A stretch of 64,000 nucleotides of DNA from Gemmobacter aquarius (GCF_003060865.1 NZ_CP028918.1:752001-816000), one strand, 5' to 3'; numbered from the stretch's first letter, positions 8,464 through 17,737 are shown. The notes: a model not told the origin generated them from the letters alone. Program-made: numbers and translations.

Positions 8464-10437
8464 ATGTCCCTGCCGCCCGGTTTCATCGACGAACTGCGTA
8501 CCCGCGTCACGCTTTCACAGATCGTGGGGCGCAAGGTAACGTGGGATCTGCGCAAGTCGAACATGGCCAAGGGCGACTGGTGGGCGCCATGCCCGTTCCA
8601 TCAGGAGAAATCGGCATCCTTCCACGTCGATGACCGCAAGGGATTCTTTTATTGCTTCGGCTGCCACGCCAAGGGCGATGCGGTTGGATTTCTGAAAGAC
8701 GCCGACAACCTCTCGTTCATGGAAGCGGTCGAGGTGCTGGCCCGCGAGGCCGGGATGCAGATGCCCGCCCGCGACCCGCAGGCCGCGCAAAAGGCCGACC
8801 GCCGCAGCCAACTGGCCGAGGTGATGGAGGAAGCCGTCAAATGGTTCCGCCTGCAACTGAAAACCTCGGCCGCAGCCGACGCCCGCGCCTATCTCGCCAA
8901 GCGCCGCATGTCGCCGGAAGCGCAGGACCGTTGGGAAATCGGCTTTGCCCCCGACCAGCGCCAAGGCCTGTTCCATGCGCTGACGCAAAAGGGCATCGCG
9001 CCCGACCTTATCGTCGATAGCGGCGTCTGCGCGCGGCCCGACGACAACACCGCGCCCTATGACCGCTTCCGTGGCCGCATCATCTTTCCCATCCGTGACG
9101 GGCGGGGCCGCGCCATCAGCCTTGGCGGGCGGGCGATGGACCCGAACGCGCGGGCGAAATACCTCAACGGCCCCGAAACCGAACTCTTCGACAAAGGCCG
9201 CAATCTTTACAATCAGGCCCCCGCCCGCGAAGCGGCGGGCAAGGGTCTGCCGCTGATCGTCGCCGAAGGCTATATGGACGTGATCGCGCTGTCCGAGGCC
9301 GGTTTCCGTGCAACCGTAGCCCCGCTCGGCACCGCCGTGACCGAAGAGCAACTCCGCCTGCTGTGGCGCATCGCGGACGAGCCGATCATCGCGCTTGACG
9401 GCGATGCCGCAGGCATCCGCGCGGCGCTGCGCGTGATCGACCTTGCCCTGCCTCTGCTCGAAGCCGGCAAGGGCCTGCGCTTTGCCGTGCTGCCGCAGGG
9501 CCAGGACCCCGACGACCTGATCAAGGCCCAAGGTGCAAGCGCCATGCAGCGCGTGCTCGATGACGCACAGCCGATGGTCAAACTGCTCTGGAGCCGCGAG
9601 ACCGAGGGAAAGGTCTTCGATAGCCCCGAACGCAAAGCCGCGCTCGACAAGAAACTGCGCGCGGCCCTGTCAAAAATCACCGACCCCTCGATCCGCGGCC
9701 ATTACGGCGAGGATATCAAGGCCCTGCGCCTCACGCTCTTTGGCCGCGACGCCAAGCCGTTCAAGCCATGGACTCCGCGCCAAAGCGGGGCAGGGGGGGG
9801 TGCGGGGGGGCGCTTTGCGCCCCCCCGCCCCGTGGCACCCATGCCCGCAACCCGCGCCTCGCTGCTGGCCCAGGGCGGCAGTCCGGACGAGGCGCTGCGC
9901 GAAGCCGTCATCCTCGCCACGCTGATGACCCATCCAAGGCTCATCGCCCGTTTCGAATCCGCGCTCGACCGTTGCGACTTCACCGGCCCCGGCCATGCCC
10001 GCCTGCGCGACCTTCTCCTGATCCACGCCGATGCGCCCGACCCCCGCGCCATCCTGTCCGAACAGCGCCCCGAGGCGGTTGAAACCATCTTCGCCCACCC
10101 CCATGTGCGAAACGCCCCCGCGATCCAGTCGCCCGACGATCTCGACAAGGCCGAGTTTTCGGTGGCGCAAGACCTGTTCCTGCTCACCACCGAACGCGGC
10201 CGCCTGCGCGAGATCGAAGACGCCGCCCAAGACATCGAAGGCGTCGCAGACGAAGGCCTGACATGGCGCCTGCGGAAAGCGAACGAGGCGCGGGCCGAGG
10301 CGCAAAAGGGCCCGCAGGACAAGTCGGGCGAAAGCATCATCGCCCCGAACGGCGTGGCGCTCGACAAGGACGAGCTTGAAGAACAGCGCCGCATCTTCGG
10401 TGCCATCCGCTTCGAAAAGGGCGGAAAGCGGCCCTGA
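8464..10437 (+). CDS. dnaG: DNA primase
   Basis: This 657-residue primase makes RNA primers for replication. The CHC2 zinc finger is clear, with C43 and H46 in APCPFHQEKS and C64 and C67 in FYCFGCHAKGD. The TOPRIM catalytic core follows, with VAEGYMDVIAL near 264 and ALDGDAAG near 310. The C-terminal part after about residue 450 is the DnaB-binding domain. The linker (about 439-455) is Gly/Ala/Pro-rich and its DNA contains a G run plus a perfect GC hairpin at 9804-9826. The frame is open upstream to 8383, but ATG 8464 gives the conserved PPGFIDELR start. rpoD follows, as in the macromolecular synthesis operon. Confidence 0.97.
   Translation: MSLPPGFIDELRTRVTLSQIVGRKVTWDLRKSNMAKGDWWAPCPFHQEKSASFHVDDRKGFFYCFGCHAKGDAVGFLKDADNLSFMEAVEVLAREAGMQMPARDPQAAQKADRRSQLAEVMEEAVKWFRLQLKTSAAADARAYLAKRRMSPEAQDRWEIGFAPDQRQGLFHALTQKGIAPDLIVDSGVCARPDDNTAPYDRFRGRIIFPIRDGRGRAISLGGRAMDPNARAKYLNGPETELFDKGRNLYNQAPAREAAGKGLPLIVAEGYMDVIALSEAGFRATVAPLGTAVTEEQLRLLWRIADEPIIALDGDAAGIRAALRVIDLALPLLEAGKGLRFAVLPQGQDPDDLIKAQGASAMQRVLDDAQPMVKLLWSRETEGKVFDSPERKAALDKKLRAALSKITDPSIRGHYGEDIKALRLTLFGRDAKPFKPWTPRQSGAGGGAGGRFAPPRPVAPMPATRASLLAQGGSPDEALREAVILATLMTHPRLIARFESALDRCDFTGPGHARLRDLLLIHADAPDPRAILSEQRPEAVETIFAHPHVRNAPAIQSPDDLDKAEFSVAQDLFLLTTERGRLREIEDAAQDIEGVADEGLTWRLRKANEARAEAQKGPQDKSGESIIAPNGVALDKDELEEQRRIFGAIRFEKGGKRP
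9804..9826. other. Perfect GC-only hairpin inside dnaG
   Basis: GGGGGGGCGC, a TTT loop and GCGCCCCCCC form a 10-bp stem within the coding region for the primase linker. It may pause polymerase or ribosomes, or simply reflect Gly and Pro codons. No T run follows. Confidence 0.45.
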
Positions 10438-10456
10438 CCGTCAATCGCAGCGCAAA

Positions 10457-10523
10457 GAATCACCCGCCGCCCCTTCCCCCTCCCGTGATTCGCGTTATTG
10501 ATTCGGCGTGGCCCCTTTGATTC
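10457..10523. promoter_or_regulatory. Four clustered GANTC (CcrM) sites before rpoD
   Basis: GAATC at 10457 and GATTC at 10487, 10500 and 10519 lie within 67 bases of the dnaG-rpoD spacer. GANTC is the CcrM methylation site of alphaproteobacteria, and clusters of it in promoters mark cell-cycle-regulated genes. The last site overlaps the proposed -35 element. Confidence 0.5.
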
Positions 10524-10544
10524 GCAACGGGGCCTTCCCATATT
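10517..10544 (+). promoter_or_regulatory. Possible sigma-70 promoter of rpoD
   Basis: TTGATT at 10517-10522 and CATATT at 10539-10544 are 16 bases apart and lie 43 bases before the rpoD start. Both boxes are imperfect, and the call rests on position and spacing only. Confidence 0.3.
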
Positions 10545-10586
10545 GCCCGAACGCCCCCATCCGCCCCCGCATCTTCAGGAGCATCC

Positions 10587-12578
10587 ATGGCCCTCAAAGA
10601 CACCGACGACGCGAAGCCCGAAGAGCAGGAAACCGATGTCTCGCTCGACATGAGCCAGAGCGCCGTCAAGAAGATGATCGCCGACGCGCGCGAGCGGGGC
10701 TATATCACCTACGAACAGCTCAACACCGTGCTGCCGCCCGAACAGGTGTCGTCCGAGCAGATCGAAGACGTGATGTCGATGCTGTCCGAAATGGGCATCA
10801 ACATCATCGAGGATGACGAGGCCGAGGAAGGCGAAAGCGCTGGCGAACTGGTCGCCGTCGAATCCTCGTCGCGCGATGTCGCCGTGGTTACCACCACTGC
10901 CGAAACGCTAGACCGCACCGATGACCCCGTCCGCATGTATCTGCGCGAGATGGGATCGGTCGAACTTTTGTCGCGCGAGGGCGAGATTGCCATCGCCAAG
11001 CGCATCGAGGCCGGTCGCAACACCATGATCCTCGGGCTGTGCGAAAGCCCGCTGACCTTTCAGGCCATCACCATCTGGCGCGAGGAACTTCTGAACGAAG
11101 ACATCCTGTTGCGCGATGTGATCGACCTTGAAGCCACCTTCGGCCGCTCGCTCGACGGCGACGAAGAAATGGACGGGCCGGAAATCGACGGCGTCGGGAT
11201 CGACCCCGCCGCCCCGCGCCGCGCCGCATCGGACGAACCCGAACTCGACGCCGATGGCAACCCGCTGTCCCGCACCGAGGATGACGACGAAGACGACGAA
11301 TCCGCCAACATGTCGCTTGCGGCAATGGAAGCGGCGTTGAAGCCCAAGGTTCTCGAAACGCTCGAAGTGATCGCCCGCGATTACGTCACGCTGGCCGAGA
11401 TGCAGGATCTGCGGATGTCGGCCACCCTGTCGGAAAAGGGCAGCTTTTCGGCCAAGGACGAAGCGGCCTACCAGAAGCTGCGTTCGGAAATCGTAGTTCT
11501 GGTGAACGAACTTCACCTGCACAACAACCGGATCGAAGCGTTGATCGACCAGCTTTACGGCATCAACCGCAAGATCATGGCGATCAACTCGAACATGGTG
11601 AAACTGGCCGATGCGGCCCGCATCAACCGCCGCGAATTCATCGACGAATATCAGGGCTACGAGCTTGACCCGAACTGGGCCGACCGCATGATCGCCAAGG
11701 GCGGTCGCGGCTGGCAGACCCTGTTCGAGAAATCGCGCGACAAGGTCGAAGACCTGCGCTCGGAAATGGCCGCCGTGGGCCAATATGTCGGCGTCGACAT
11801 CGGCGAATTCCGCCGCATCGTGAACCAGGTGCAAAAGGGCGAGAAAGAAGCCCGGCAAGCCAAAAAGGAAATGGTCGAAGCCAACCTGCGCCTCGTGATT
11901 TCCATCGCCAAGAAATACACCAACCGCGGGCTGCAATTCCTCGACCTCATTCAGGAAGGCAACATCGGCCTGATGAAGGCGGTCGATAAATTCGAATACC
12001 GCCGCGGCTACAAATTCTCGACCTATGCGACATGGTGGATCCGTCAGGCCATCACCCGCTCCATCGCCGATCAGGCCCGTACCATCCGTATTCCGGTCCA
12101 TATGATCGAGACGATCAACAAACTGGTCCGCACCGGCCGCCAGATGCTGCACGAAATCGGCCGCGAACCGACGCCGGAAGAACTGGCCGAAAAGCTGCAA
12201 ATGCCGCTCGAAAAGGTCCGCAAGGTGATGAAGATCGCCAAGGAGCCGATCAGCCTTGAAACCCCCATCGGGGATGAGGAAGACAGCCAGCTTGGCGACT
12301 TCATCGAAGACAAGAACGCGATCCTGCCTCTCGACAGTGCCATTCAGGAAAACCTCAAGGAAACGACGACGCGGGTTCTGGCATCTTTGACCCCCCGCGA
12401 AGAACGCGTCCTGCGTATGCGCTTCGGCATCGGCATGAACACCGACCACACGCTGGAAGAGGTCGGCCAGCAGTTCAGCGTCACCCGCGAACGCATCCGG
12501 CAGATCGAAGCCAAGGCGCTGCGGAAACTGAAACACCCGAGCAGAAGCCGCAAACTGCGCAGCTTCCTCGACCAGTGA
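10587..12578 (+). CDS. rpoD: RNA polymerase primary sigma factor RpoD
   Basis: This 663-residue housekeeping sigma factor directs RNA polymerase to -35/-10 promoters. Region 1.1 starts with the helical [31 protein letters not shown] near residue 111 marks region 1.2, and an acidic spacer lies around 190-240. Region 2 contains [20 protein letters not shown] and the -10 reading [17 protein letters not shown] at about 430-490. Region 4 ends with the -35-reading helix [20 protein letters not shown]. Length and order match alphaproteobacterial RpoD. It sits after dnaG and ends at a strong intrinsic terminator. Confidence 0.98.
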   Translation: MALKDTDDAKPEEQETDVSLDMSQSAVKKMIADARERGYITYEQLNTVLPPEQVSSEQIEDVMSMLSEMGINIIEDDEAEEGESAGELVAVESSSRDVAVVTTTAETLDRTDDPVRMYLREMGSVELLSREGEIAIAKRIEAGRNTMILGLCESPLTFQAITIWREELLNEDILLRDVIDLEATFGRSLDGDEEMDGPEIDGVGIDPAAPRRAASDEPELDADGNPLSRTEDDDEDDESANMSLAAMEAALKPKVLETLEVIARDYVTLAEMQDLRMSATLSEKGSFSAKDEAAYQKLRSEIVVLVNELHLHNNRIEALIDQLYGINRKIMAINSNMVKLADAARINRREFIDEYQGYELDPNWADRMIAKGGRGWQTLFEKSRDKVEDLRSEMAAVGQYVGVDIGEFRRIVNQVQKGEKEARQAKKEMVEANLRLVISIAKKYTNRGLQFLDLIQEGNIGLMKAVDKFEYRRGYKFSTYATWWIRQAITRSIADQARTIRIPVHMIETINKLVRTGRQMLHEIGREPTPEELAEKLQMPLEKVRKVMKIAKEPISLETPIGDEEDSQLGDFIEDKNAILPLDSAIQENLKETTTRVLASLTPREERVLRMRFGIGMNTDHTLEEVGQQFSVTRERIRQIEAKALRKLKHPSRSRKLRSFLDQ

Positions 12579-12581
12579 TCG

Positions 12582-12608
12582 AAAGCGCCCTTCGGGGCGC
12601 TTTTTTTT
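12582..12608 (+). terminator. Intrinsic terminator of rpoD
   Basis: AAAGCGCCC, a TTCG tetraloop and GGGCGCTTT are followed by a T run. The stable UUCG loop and eight Ts directly after the rpoD stop make this a textbook Rho-independent terminator. Confidence 0.95.
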
Positions 12609-12705
12609 ACCGCCCGCGCCAAGGTCGCGCTATGCGTGCAGGGCCTTGAGTCGGGGTCGGAACCTGATAACGATGCAAGCTTACAAGTAGACGGGAGTTC
12701 CAGTG

Positions 12706-13446
12706 ATGCTGACCTTCAAAGATGTGGATTATAGTGTCCCCGACCTCGCCAAGGTTGGCGGCGTAACCTTCAATATGAGCACGACCAATTTTTCCAAGAC
12801 CACCGACGAGTCCGAGGTGGTCCTGCTCAAGAACCGTAGCATGCTCGACGGTTACCGCGACATGTTCGGAGGCAAACCGATCCGCAACATTCTCGAATTC
12901 GGCACCTGGGAAGGCGGCTCGCCACTGTTCTTCGCCGCCGCCACCAATGCCGAACGGATCGTCGGCATCGACCTGCGCGATCCGGTCGAACCCTTGCGCC
13001 ATCATTCGGAGCCGTTTTCGGACCGCATGCGCATCCATTACAACACATCGCAAAGCGACCGCGAAGCCGTTACCAAGATCATCGACACCGAATTTTCCGA
13101 TCCGATCGACCTGATCATAGACGACGCGTCGCACATGTACGAACATACCAGAGCGGCCTTCGAGATCGCCTTCCCCCGGTTGCGGGTCGGTGGCTCCTAC
13201 GTGATCGAGGATTGGAACTGGGCGCATTATCCCGATCCCAAGTTCGACGATTACTGGCACGACCAGCCCGCACTTTCCAACCTCGCCATGGAACTTGTGA
13301 TCGCGGTCGGAAGCTTCACCCCCATCGCCTCGGTCAAGATGCTTGGCTGGCATATCGAAATCACCAAGGGCGCCGAGATCGACCGGAATTTCCGGCTCGA
13401 TGACCTCATGCGCCTTGGCCCGAAGCGGCACTATACCAAGTTCTGA
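12706..13446 (+). CDS. Class I SAM-dependent methyltransferase-like protein
   Basis: The 246-residue protein has a Rossmann-type SAM-binding region: ILEFGTWEGGSPLFFAAAT at about 60-78, VGIDLRD for the acidic strand 2 end, and LIIDDASHMYEHTRAAFE. RVGGSYVIEDW follows. This pattern is seen in Methyltransf_24 and cephalosporin-hydroxylase-like proteins, often near glycan or secondary-metabolite genes; here the neighbours are rpoD and nrdR. GTG 12703 and ATG 12706 are both possible. GGGAG at 12693 spaces better to the ATG. The substrate is unknown. It stands alone between the rpoD terminator and a GC hairpin at 13458-13488. Confidence 0.65.
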   Translation: MLTFKDVDYSVPDLAKVGGVTFNMSTTNFSKTTDESEVVLLKNRSMLDGYRDMFGGKPIRNILEFGTWEGGSPLFFAAATNAERIVGIDLRDPVEPLRHHSEPFSDRMRIHYNTSQSDREAVTKIIDTEFSDPIDLIIDDASHMYEHTRAAFEIAFPRLRVGGSYVIEDWNWAHYPDPKFDDYWHDQPALSNLAMELVIAVGSFTPIASVKMLGWHIEITKGAEIDRNFRLDDLMRLGPKRHYTKF

Positions 13447-13457
13447 TCCAGTGACCT

Positions 13458-13488
13458 GTGCGGGGGCCGGAAAGCCACGCCCCCGCAC
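13458..13488. terminator. GC hairpin after the methyltransferase gene
   Basis: GTGCGGGGGC and GCCCCCGCAC form a perfect 10-bp stem around an 11-base loop, 11 bases after the stop. There is no T tract, so it is a 3'-end hairpin of uncertain termination strength. Confidence 0.5.
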
Positions 13489-13697
13489 GCCCCCTTTGGA
13501 ATTTGCTGGCGCGCCCCGCACATCCGCACACAGCGATGTGAGTCCCCTTCGCCACACCCGCCGCGCCCCATATGCTGCGGCCCGCGCTTCCCCCTAGCCG
13601 AAACCTGCACCTTGCCCCTATAGTTTGCGTCAAGAACGGGGGCCAACCCCGAGAGTACGAGGCAGGCAACAAAACCAACAAGCAAGGGAGGGGGCCT

Positions 13698-14165
13698 ATG
13701 CGCTGCCCGTTCTGCGGTAACATCGATACCCAAGTGAAAGATTCCCGACCGGCCGAGGATCACGTCTCGATCCGCCGCCGCCGCTTTTGCCCCGCCTGCG
13801 GGGGCCGCTTCACCACCTATGAACGCGTGCAGTTGCGCGACCTCGTGGTGATCAAATCCTCTGGCAAGCGCGAAGACTTCGACCGCTCGAAGCTGGAACG
13901 CTCGATCCGCATCGCCATGCAGAAACGCCCAATCGAACCCGAACGCATCGACCAGATGATTTCCGGCATCGTGCGGCGCTTGGAAAGCCTTGGCGAAACC
14001 GACATCCCGTCGAAAGTGATCGGCGAGATCGTGATGGAATCCCTCGCCCGTATCGACACGGTCGGATACGTCCGTTTCGCCAGCGTTTACAAGAACTTCC
14101 AGGCGGCCGACGATTTCGATAAATTCGTGTCCGAACTCCGCCCCAACACCGCCCCGGACGAGTGA
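13698..14165 (+). CDS. nrdR: Transcriptional repressor NrdR
   Basis: This 155-residue repressor of ribonucleotide reductase genes has an N-terminal zinc ribbon with C3/C6 in MRCPFCGN and C31/C34 in FCPACGG. An ATP-cone domain from about residue 49 ([18 protein letters not shown]) binds (d)ATP and controls DNA binding. The frame is open to 13572, but ATG 13698 is preceded by AGGGAGGGGG and starts at the invariant MRCPFC. ribD begins 10 bases after the stop, the usual alphaproteobacterial pairing. Confidence 0.95.
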   Translation: MRCPFCGNIDTQVKDSRPAEDHVSIRRRRFCPACGGRFTTYERVQLRDLVVIKSSGKREDFDRSKLERSIRIAMQKRPIEPERIDQMISGIVRRLESLGETDIPSKVIGEIVMESLARIDTVGYVRFASVYKNFQAADDFDKFVSELRPNTAPDE

Positions 14166-14175
14166 GCGACCCCGA

Positions 14176-15261
14176 TTGAACGATGACGCCCACATGTCCC
14201 ACGCCCTCGCGCTTGCCGCGCGGGGGCTTGGTCGCACCTGGCCCAATCCGGCGGTCGGCTGCGTGATCGTGAACGCTGGCCGCATCGTCGGGCGCGGCTG
14301 GACCCAACCCACAGGCCGCCCCCACGCCGAACGCATGGCGCTCGATCAGGCCGGACACGCCGCCCGTGGCGCCACGGCCTACGTCACGCTCGAACCCTGC
14401 GCCCACCACGGCAAGACATCCCCCTGTGCGGATGCCCTGATCGCCGCAGGCATCACCCGCGTCGTCAGCGCCCAGACTGACCCCGACCCCCGCGTTTCTG
14501 GCCGCGGCCACGCCATGCTGCGCGCCGCAGGCATCAGCCTGACCGAAGGCCTCTGCGAAGCGCAAGCCCGCACCCTGCAAGCAGGCTTTCTCAAGCGCGT
14601 CACAAAGGGCCTGCCCTATACCACGTTGAAACTTGCTGCCACGCTTGATGGCCGCATCGCCACCGCCACCGGCGAAAGCCGCTGGATCACCGGCCCCGCA
14701 GCCCGCCGCGCCGTGCATGCCATGCGCCTGACCCATGACGCGGTGCTGACCAGCAGCGCCACCGCCCGCGCCGATGACCCCGACCTGACCGCGCGCGATA
14801 TCGGCGCCAGCCACCAACCGCTCCGCATCCTGCTCGACGCCACCCTCAAGCACAGCCCAGACAGCCGCCTTGGCCGCACCGCCGCGCAACACCCCGTCTG
14901 GCTGCTCCACACCGCCGCCGCCCCCGCCGCCGCCCGCAGCGCATGGCAGGCCACCCGCACCCGCCTGATCGAAATCCCCGCGTCAGGCCCGCACTTGAAC
15001 CTCACCGAAGCCTTCCGCAGCCTCGCAAGCGAAGGCCTCACCCGCATCCTGATCGAGGCCGGAGGCTCCCTCGCCGCCGCCCTGATCCGCGCAGATTTGA
15101 TCGACGAACTCGCCCTCTTCACCGCAGGCGCGCTGATCGGCGCCGAGGGCACCGCCGTCCTTGGCCCCCTCGGCCTGACCGCGCTGTCAGACGCCCCGCG
15201 ACCGGTTCTGATCGCACAGGAAACCCACGGGCAAGACATCCTCACCCGCTGGCGCTTCTAA
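14176..15261 (+). CDS. ribD: Riboflavin biosynthesis bifunctional deaminase/reductase RibD
   Basis: The 361-residue enzyme deaminates and then reduces the pyrimidine intermediate derived from GTP in riboflavin synthesis. The zinc deaminase domain shows H50 and E52 in PHAERMAL and C75 and C84 in TLEPCAHHGKTSPCADA. The reductase domain begins near LKLAATLDGRIATATGESRW. TTG 14176 keeps the conserved DDA.M..AL helix; the next ATG is at 14194. In many relatives ribE, ribBA, ribH and nusB follow. Here a repeat unit and an oppositely oriented gloA come next, so the rest of the pathway is elsewhere. Confidence 0.93.
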   Translation: MNDDAHMSHALALAARGLGRTWPNPAVGCVIVNAGRIVGRGWTQPTGRPHAERMALDQAGHAARGATAYVTLEPCAHHGKTSPCADALIAAGITRVVSAQTDPDPRVSGRGHAMLRAAGISLTEGLCEAQARTLQAGFLKRVTKGLPYTTLKLAATLDGRIATATGESRWITGPAARRAVHAMRLTHDAVLTSSATARADDPDLTARDIGASHQPLRILLDATLKHSPDSRLGRTAAQHPVWLLHTAAAPAAARSAWQATRTRLIEIPASGPHLNLTEAFRSLASEGLTRILIEAGGSLAAALIRADLIDELALFTAGALIGAEGTAVLGPLGLTALSDAPRPVLIAQETHGQDILTRWRF

Positions 15262-15272
15262 ACGGCTCTCCC

Positions 15273-15294
15273 CTTCACCTTTGCTCAAATACTC
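15273..15294 (-). repeat. Single unit of the GAGTATTT/CTTCACC repeat
   Basis: CTTCACCTTTGCTCAAATAC followed by TC and a G-rich run lies between the convergent ribD and gloA genes. It is one of nine related units in the window and is not paired here. Confidence 0.65.
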
Positions 15295-15327
15295 CGGGGG
15301 GTGCGGGGGGCTGGCCCCCCGCCGCCT

Positions 15328-15756
15328 TTACCAATGCCCCACGCTCGGCGCCGATTTCCACGGCTCCACCGGCTCGAGCGCGCCACCCTTTTGCAACAAC
15401 TCGACCGAGATATTGTCAGGCGACCGCACAAAGGCCATCCGCCCGTCGCGCGGCGGCCGATTGATCACCACGCCATGCGCCGCCAGATGCGCGCAGGTGG
15501 CGTGTATATCGTCCACCTCATAGGCCAGATGCCCGAAATGGCGGCTGTCGTTGGGCAACCCGTCATCGCCGTCCCAGTTATAGGTCAGCTCGATCGGGGC
15601 TTCCGGCTGGCCGGGCGGTGCCAAAAACACCAGCGTGAACCGCCCGCCCTCGTTTTCATAGCGCCGCGTCTCCTCCAGCCCCAACAGCTTGTAGAACGCC
15701 AGCGACGCCTCCAGATCCTTTACCCGAACCATGGTGTGCAGATATTTCAGTCCCAT
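15328..15756 (-). CDS. gloA: Lactoylglutathione lyase (glyoxalase I)
   Basis: This 142-residue VOC-fold metalloenzyme converts the methylglyoxal-glutathione hemithioacetal to S-lactoylglutathione. The four expected metal ligands are present: H7 in LHTMVRV, E56 in PIELTYNW, H76 in HFGHLAYEV and E119 in ISVELLQKG. Length fits the short bacterial (Ni-type) enzyme. It is transcribed against ribD and divergently from thyA, with a 106-bp shared upstream region. Confidence 0.93.
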   Translation of the reverse strand: MGLKYLHTMVRVKDLEASLAFYKLLGLEETRRYENEGGRFTLVFLAPPGQPEAPIELTYNWDGDDGLPNDSRHFGHLAYEVDDIHATCAHLAAHGVVINRPPRDGRMAFVRSPDNISVELLQKGGALEPVEPWKSAPSVGHW

Positions 15757-15862
15757 GAACCGATCCTTTCCATATTTCCGGCGACCACATTACACATGCA
15801 GTCGCGCCAGATGAAACCGCAAGATATAGTATACCGCGACTCGTACAACGCCAGAGGTCCCG

Positions 15863-16642
15863 ATGCAGCAATACCATGACGCACTTCGCACCGTTCTGGC
15901 CCAGGGCACCCGCTCGACCGACCGCACCGGCACCGGCACGATCTCTCACTTCGGCCTGCAATCGCGTTACGCGCTGTCGGACGGCTTCCCCCTCGTCACC
16001 ACCAAGAAATTGCACCTGCGGTCGATCATCCACGAACTCTTATGGTTCCTGAAGGGCGACACAAACATCCGCTACCTCAACGACAACGGCGTGACGATCT
16101 GGGACGAATGGGCCGATGCCAACGGCGACCTCGGCCCCGTCTATGGCCAGCAGTGGCGCGATTTCGGCGGCGTCGACCAGATCACCACGCTGATCGACAC
16201 GATAAAGCGCAGCCCCGACTCGCGCCGCCTGATCGTCTCGGCGTGGAACCCGCCAGACGTGCCGCATATGGCGCTGCCGCCCTGCCACACCATGTGGCAG
16301 GTCCGCATCCTCGGCGGAAAACTGCACCTGCAACTTTACCAGCGCTCGGCCGACATGTTCCTCGGCGTGCCGTTCAACATCGCCTCTTACGCGCTCCTCG
16401 CCGTCATGCTCGCCCATGTCACCGGCTACGCGCCCGGCGATTTCATCCATTCCATCGGTGATGCACATATCTACCTCAACCACCTCGAACAGGTGGAAAC
16501 CCAGCTTTCCCGTGACATCCGACCCCTGCCGAAACTGGAAATCACACGGGCCGTCCCCTCGATCTTCGACTTTCAGTATGAGGATTTCGCCATAACCGGC
16601 TACGACCCGCACCCCGCGATCAAAGCGCCGGTGGCAGTATAG
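15863..16642 (+). CDS. thyA: Thymidylate synthase
   Basis: The 259-residue enzyme methylates dUMP to dTMP using 5,10-methylene-THF and yields dihydrofolate. The nucleophile C141 lies in [25 protein letters not shown] and the C-terminal [11 protein letters not shown] are invariant family segments. It is the short form, close to the E. coli length. folA starts 14 bases downstream and recycles the dihydrofolate product, so the two probably form an operon. Oxidation of sarcosine upstream also feeds the methylene-THF pool. Confidence 0.97.
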   Translation: MQQYHDALRTVLAQGTRSTDRTGTGTISHFGLQSRYALSDGFPLVTTKKLHLRSIIHELLWFLKGDTNIRYLNDNGVTIWDEWADANGDLGPVYGQQWRDFGGVDQITTLIDTIKRSPDSRRLIVSAWNPPDVPHMALPPCHTMWQVRILGGKLHLQLYQRSADMFLGVPFNIASYALLAVMLAHVTGYAPGDFIHSIGDAHIYLNHLEQVETQLSRDIRPLPKLEITRAVPSIFDFQYEDFAITGYDPHPAIKAPVAV

Positions 16643-16655
16643 GAAAGATCGGCTG

Positions 16656-17129
16656 ATGCTCACCCTTATCGTCGCCCGCGCCCGTAACGGAGCCATCGGC
16701 AAAGCGGGAGACATCCCGTGGCATGCCCCCGAAGACCTCGCCGCCTTCCAGCGCGAAACCACGGGCGGCGCGGTCATCATGGGCCGCCGCACATGGGAAA
16801 GCCTGCCCGTCCGCCCGCTGAAGAACCGACTCAACATCGTCGTCACCCGTGACGCGGGCCTGTGGGAAACCACCGCCCCCACGCCCGAGGCCGCCATCGA
16901 AATCGCCCGCGCCGCAGGCCACACCCGCCTCTACGGCATCGGCGGCGAGGCGATCTACCGCGCCCTCCTGCCCCTCGCCGACCGCCTGTTGGTGACGGAA
17001 GTAAACCTGACCATCGAGGACGCAGACGCCTTCTTCCCCGACTTCGACGGGGCAGGGTGGCGGATGATCTACAAGCACAGGTTGAGGGCCGAAGGGCCGG
17101 AATGTGTGCTGACGGAGTGGCTAAGGTAG
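16656..17129 (+). CDS. folA: Dihydrofolate reductase
   Basis: The 157-residue NADPH-dependent enzyme regenerates tetrahydrofolate. Recognisable segments are [20 protein letters not shown] with the conserved W and acidic residue, [13 protein letters not shown], and [14 protein letters not shown]. It lies 14 bases after thyA on the same strand. Its TAG stop (17127-17129) is formed inside the GTAG head of the first REP palindrome, so the repeat abuts the coding end exactly. Confidence 0.95.
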   Translation: MLTLIVARARNGAIGKAGDIPWHAPEDLAAFQRETTGGAVIMGRRTWESLPVRPLKNRLNIVVTRDAGLWETTAPTPEAAIEIARAAGHTRLYGIGGEAIYRALLPLADRLLVTEVNLTIEDADAFFPDFDGAGWRMIYKHRLRAEGPECVLTEWLR

Positions 17130-17217
17130 GGTGCGCCTTTACGGCGCACCTCGCTGGACGAAGGCGCAGCAGCTTAAGGCACCGCCAACCAAGGTGCGCG
17201 ATGAACGCGCACCCTAC
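17126..17217. repeat. Inverted REP pair (left side of the transposase)
   Basis: The first REP is GTAG (17126-17129) followed by GGTGCGCC, a TTTAC loop and GGCGCACC. The second, inverted, is GGTGCGC, a 7-base loop and GCGCACC followed by CTAC (17214-17217). The outward-facing GTAG heads are the mark of REP elements recognised by REP-associated tyrosine transposases. Confidence 0.85.
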
Positions 17218-17669
17218 GGGCGATAGCTCGAAAACGGCCAATCTTCCGGTTTCTCGACGAAGCCGTGCTTGACTGGATTCATCCAGCAATAGCTCACCAA
17301 CTCACGCCAGTCCTGACCGTTCCGGATGTGATGCTCCCAGAACCGCCGTTGCCATATGCCGCGTTCGCGCCTGTCGATATGGCTTGGACGCAAGGTTCCT
17401 TTCGGCAGGGTTCTTGAAAATCGCGCCTTGATAAGTCGCCAACGCAGCGAATAGTCCGTGTCCCCTTCGGGCAATTGCCAGACGCAGTGCAAATGGTCTG
17501 GCAAAACGACCCAGGCATCGATCCCGAACAATCTTTCCCGCCGCGTTGCGCGCACTGCCTCACGCAGGGCTTCAATATGGTCGACCAACAAGGTCGTCCC
17601 ACGCTGTTCTAGCGCCACGGTGAAGAAAATGCACGCACCTGGCACTCTCGGGCGACGATAATCCGACAT
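17214..17669 (-). CDS. REP-associated tyrosine transposase (RAYT)
   Basis: The 151-residue protein belongs to the Y1/IS200-like RAYT group, single-strand DNA endonucleases that act on REP palindromes. The HUH-type pair is H59-L60-H61 in LPDHLHCVW. The conserved C-terminal SYCWMNPVKHGFV supplies candidate tyrosine Y127. The frame is open to 17732, but that extension runs through a REP. ATG 17669 gives the usual MSDYRRPRVPG start. Its TAG stop lies in the CTAC of the left REP pair, and a second REP pair begins 10 bases upstream of its start. Such genes are usually single-copy and domesticated. Activity cannot be judged here. Confidence 0.9.
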   Translation of the reverse strand: MSDYRRPRVPGACIFFTVALEQRGTTLLVDHIEALREAVRATRRERLFGIDAWVVLPDHLHCVWQLPEGDTDYSLRWRLIKARFSRTLPKGTLRPSHIDRRERGIWQRRFWEHHIRNGQDWRELVSYCWMNPVKHGFVEKPEDWPFSSYRP

Positions 17670-17678
17670 TTGGCCCCC

Positions 17679-17737
17679 GTAGGGTGCGCGCTCGTCGCGC
17701 ACCATTCCGACCGGTGCGCGACAAGCGCGCACCCTAC
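17679..17737. repeat. Inverted REP pair (right side of the transposase)
   Basis: GTAG at 17679 is followed by GGTGCGCG, CTCGT and CGCGCACC. After 9 bases an inverted copy follows: GGTGCGCG, ACAAG, CGCGCACC and CTAC (17734-17737). It is the mirror arrangement of the left pair. Confidence 0.85.

Noticed and set aside
10908..12536. 542-codon minus-strand frame opposite rpoD
   Set aside because: Antisense shadow of a strongly conserved rpoD; composition is not protein-like.
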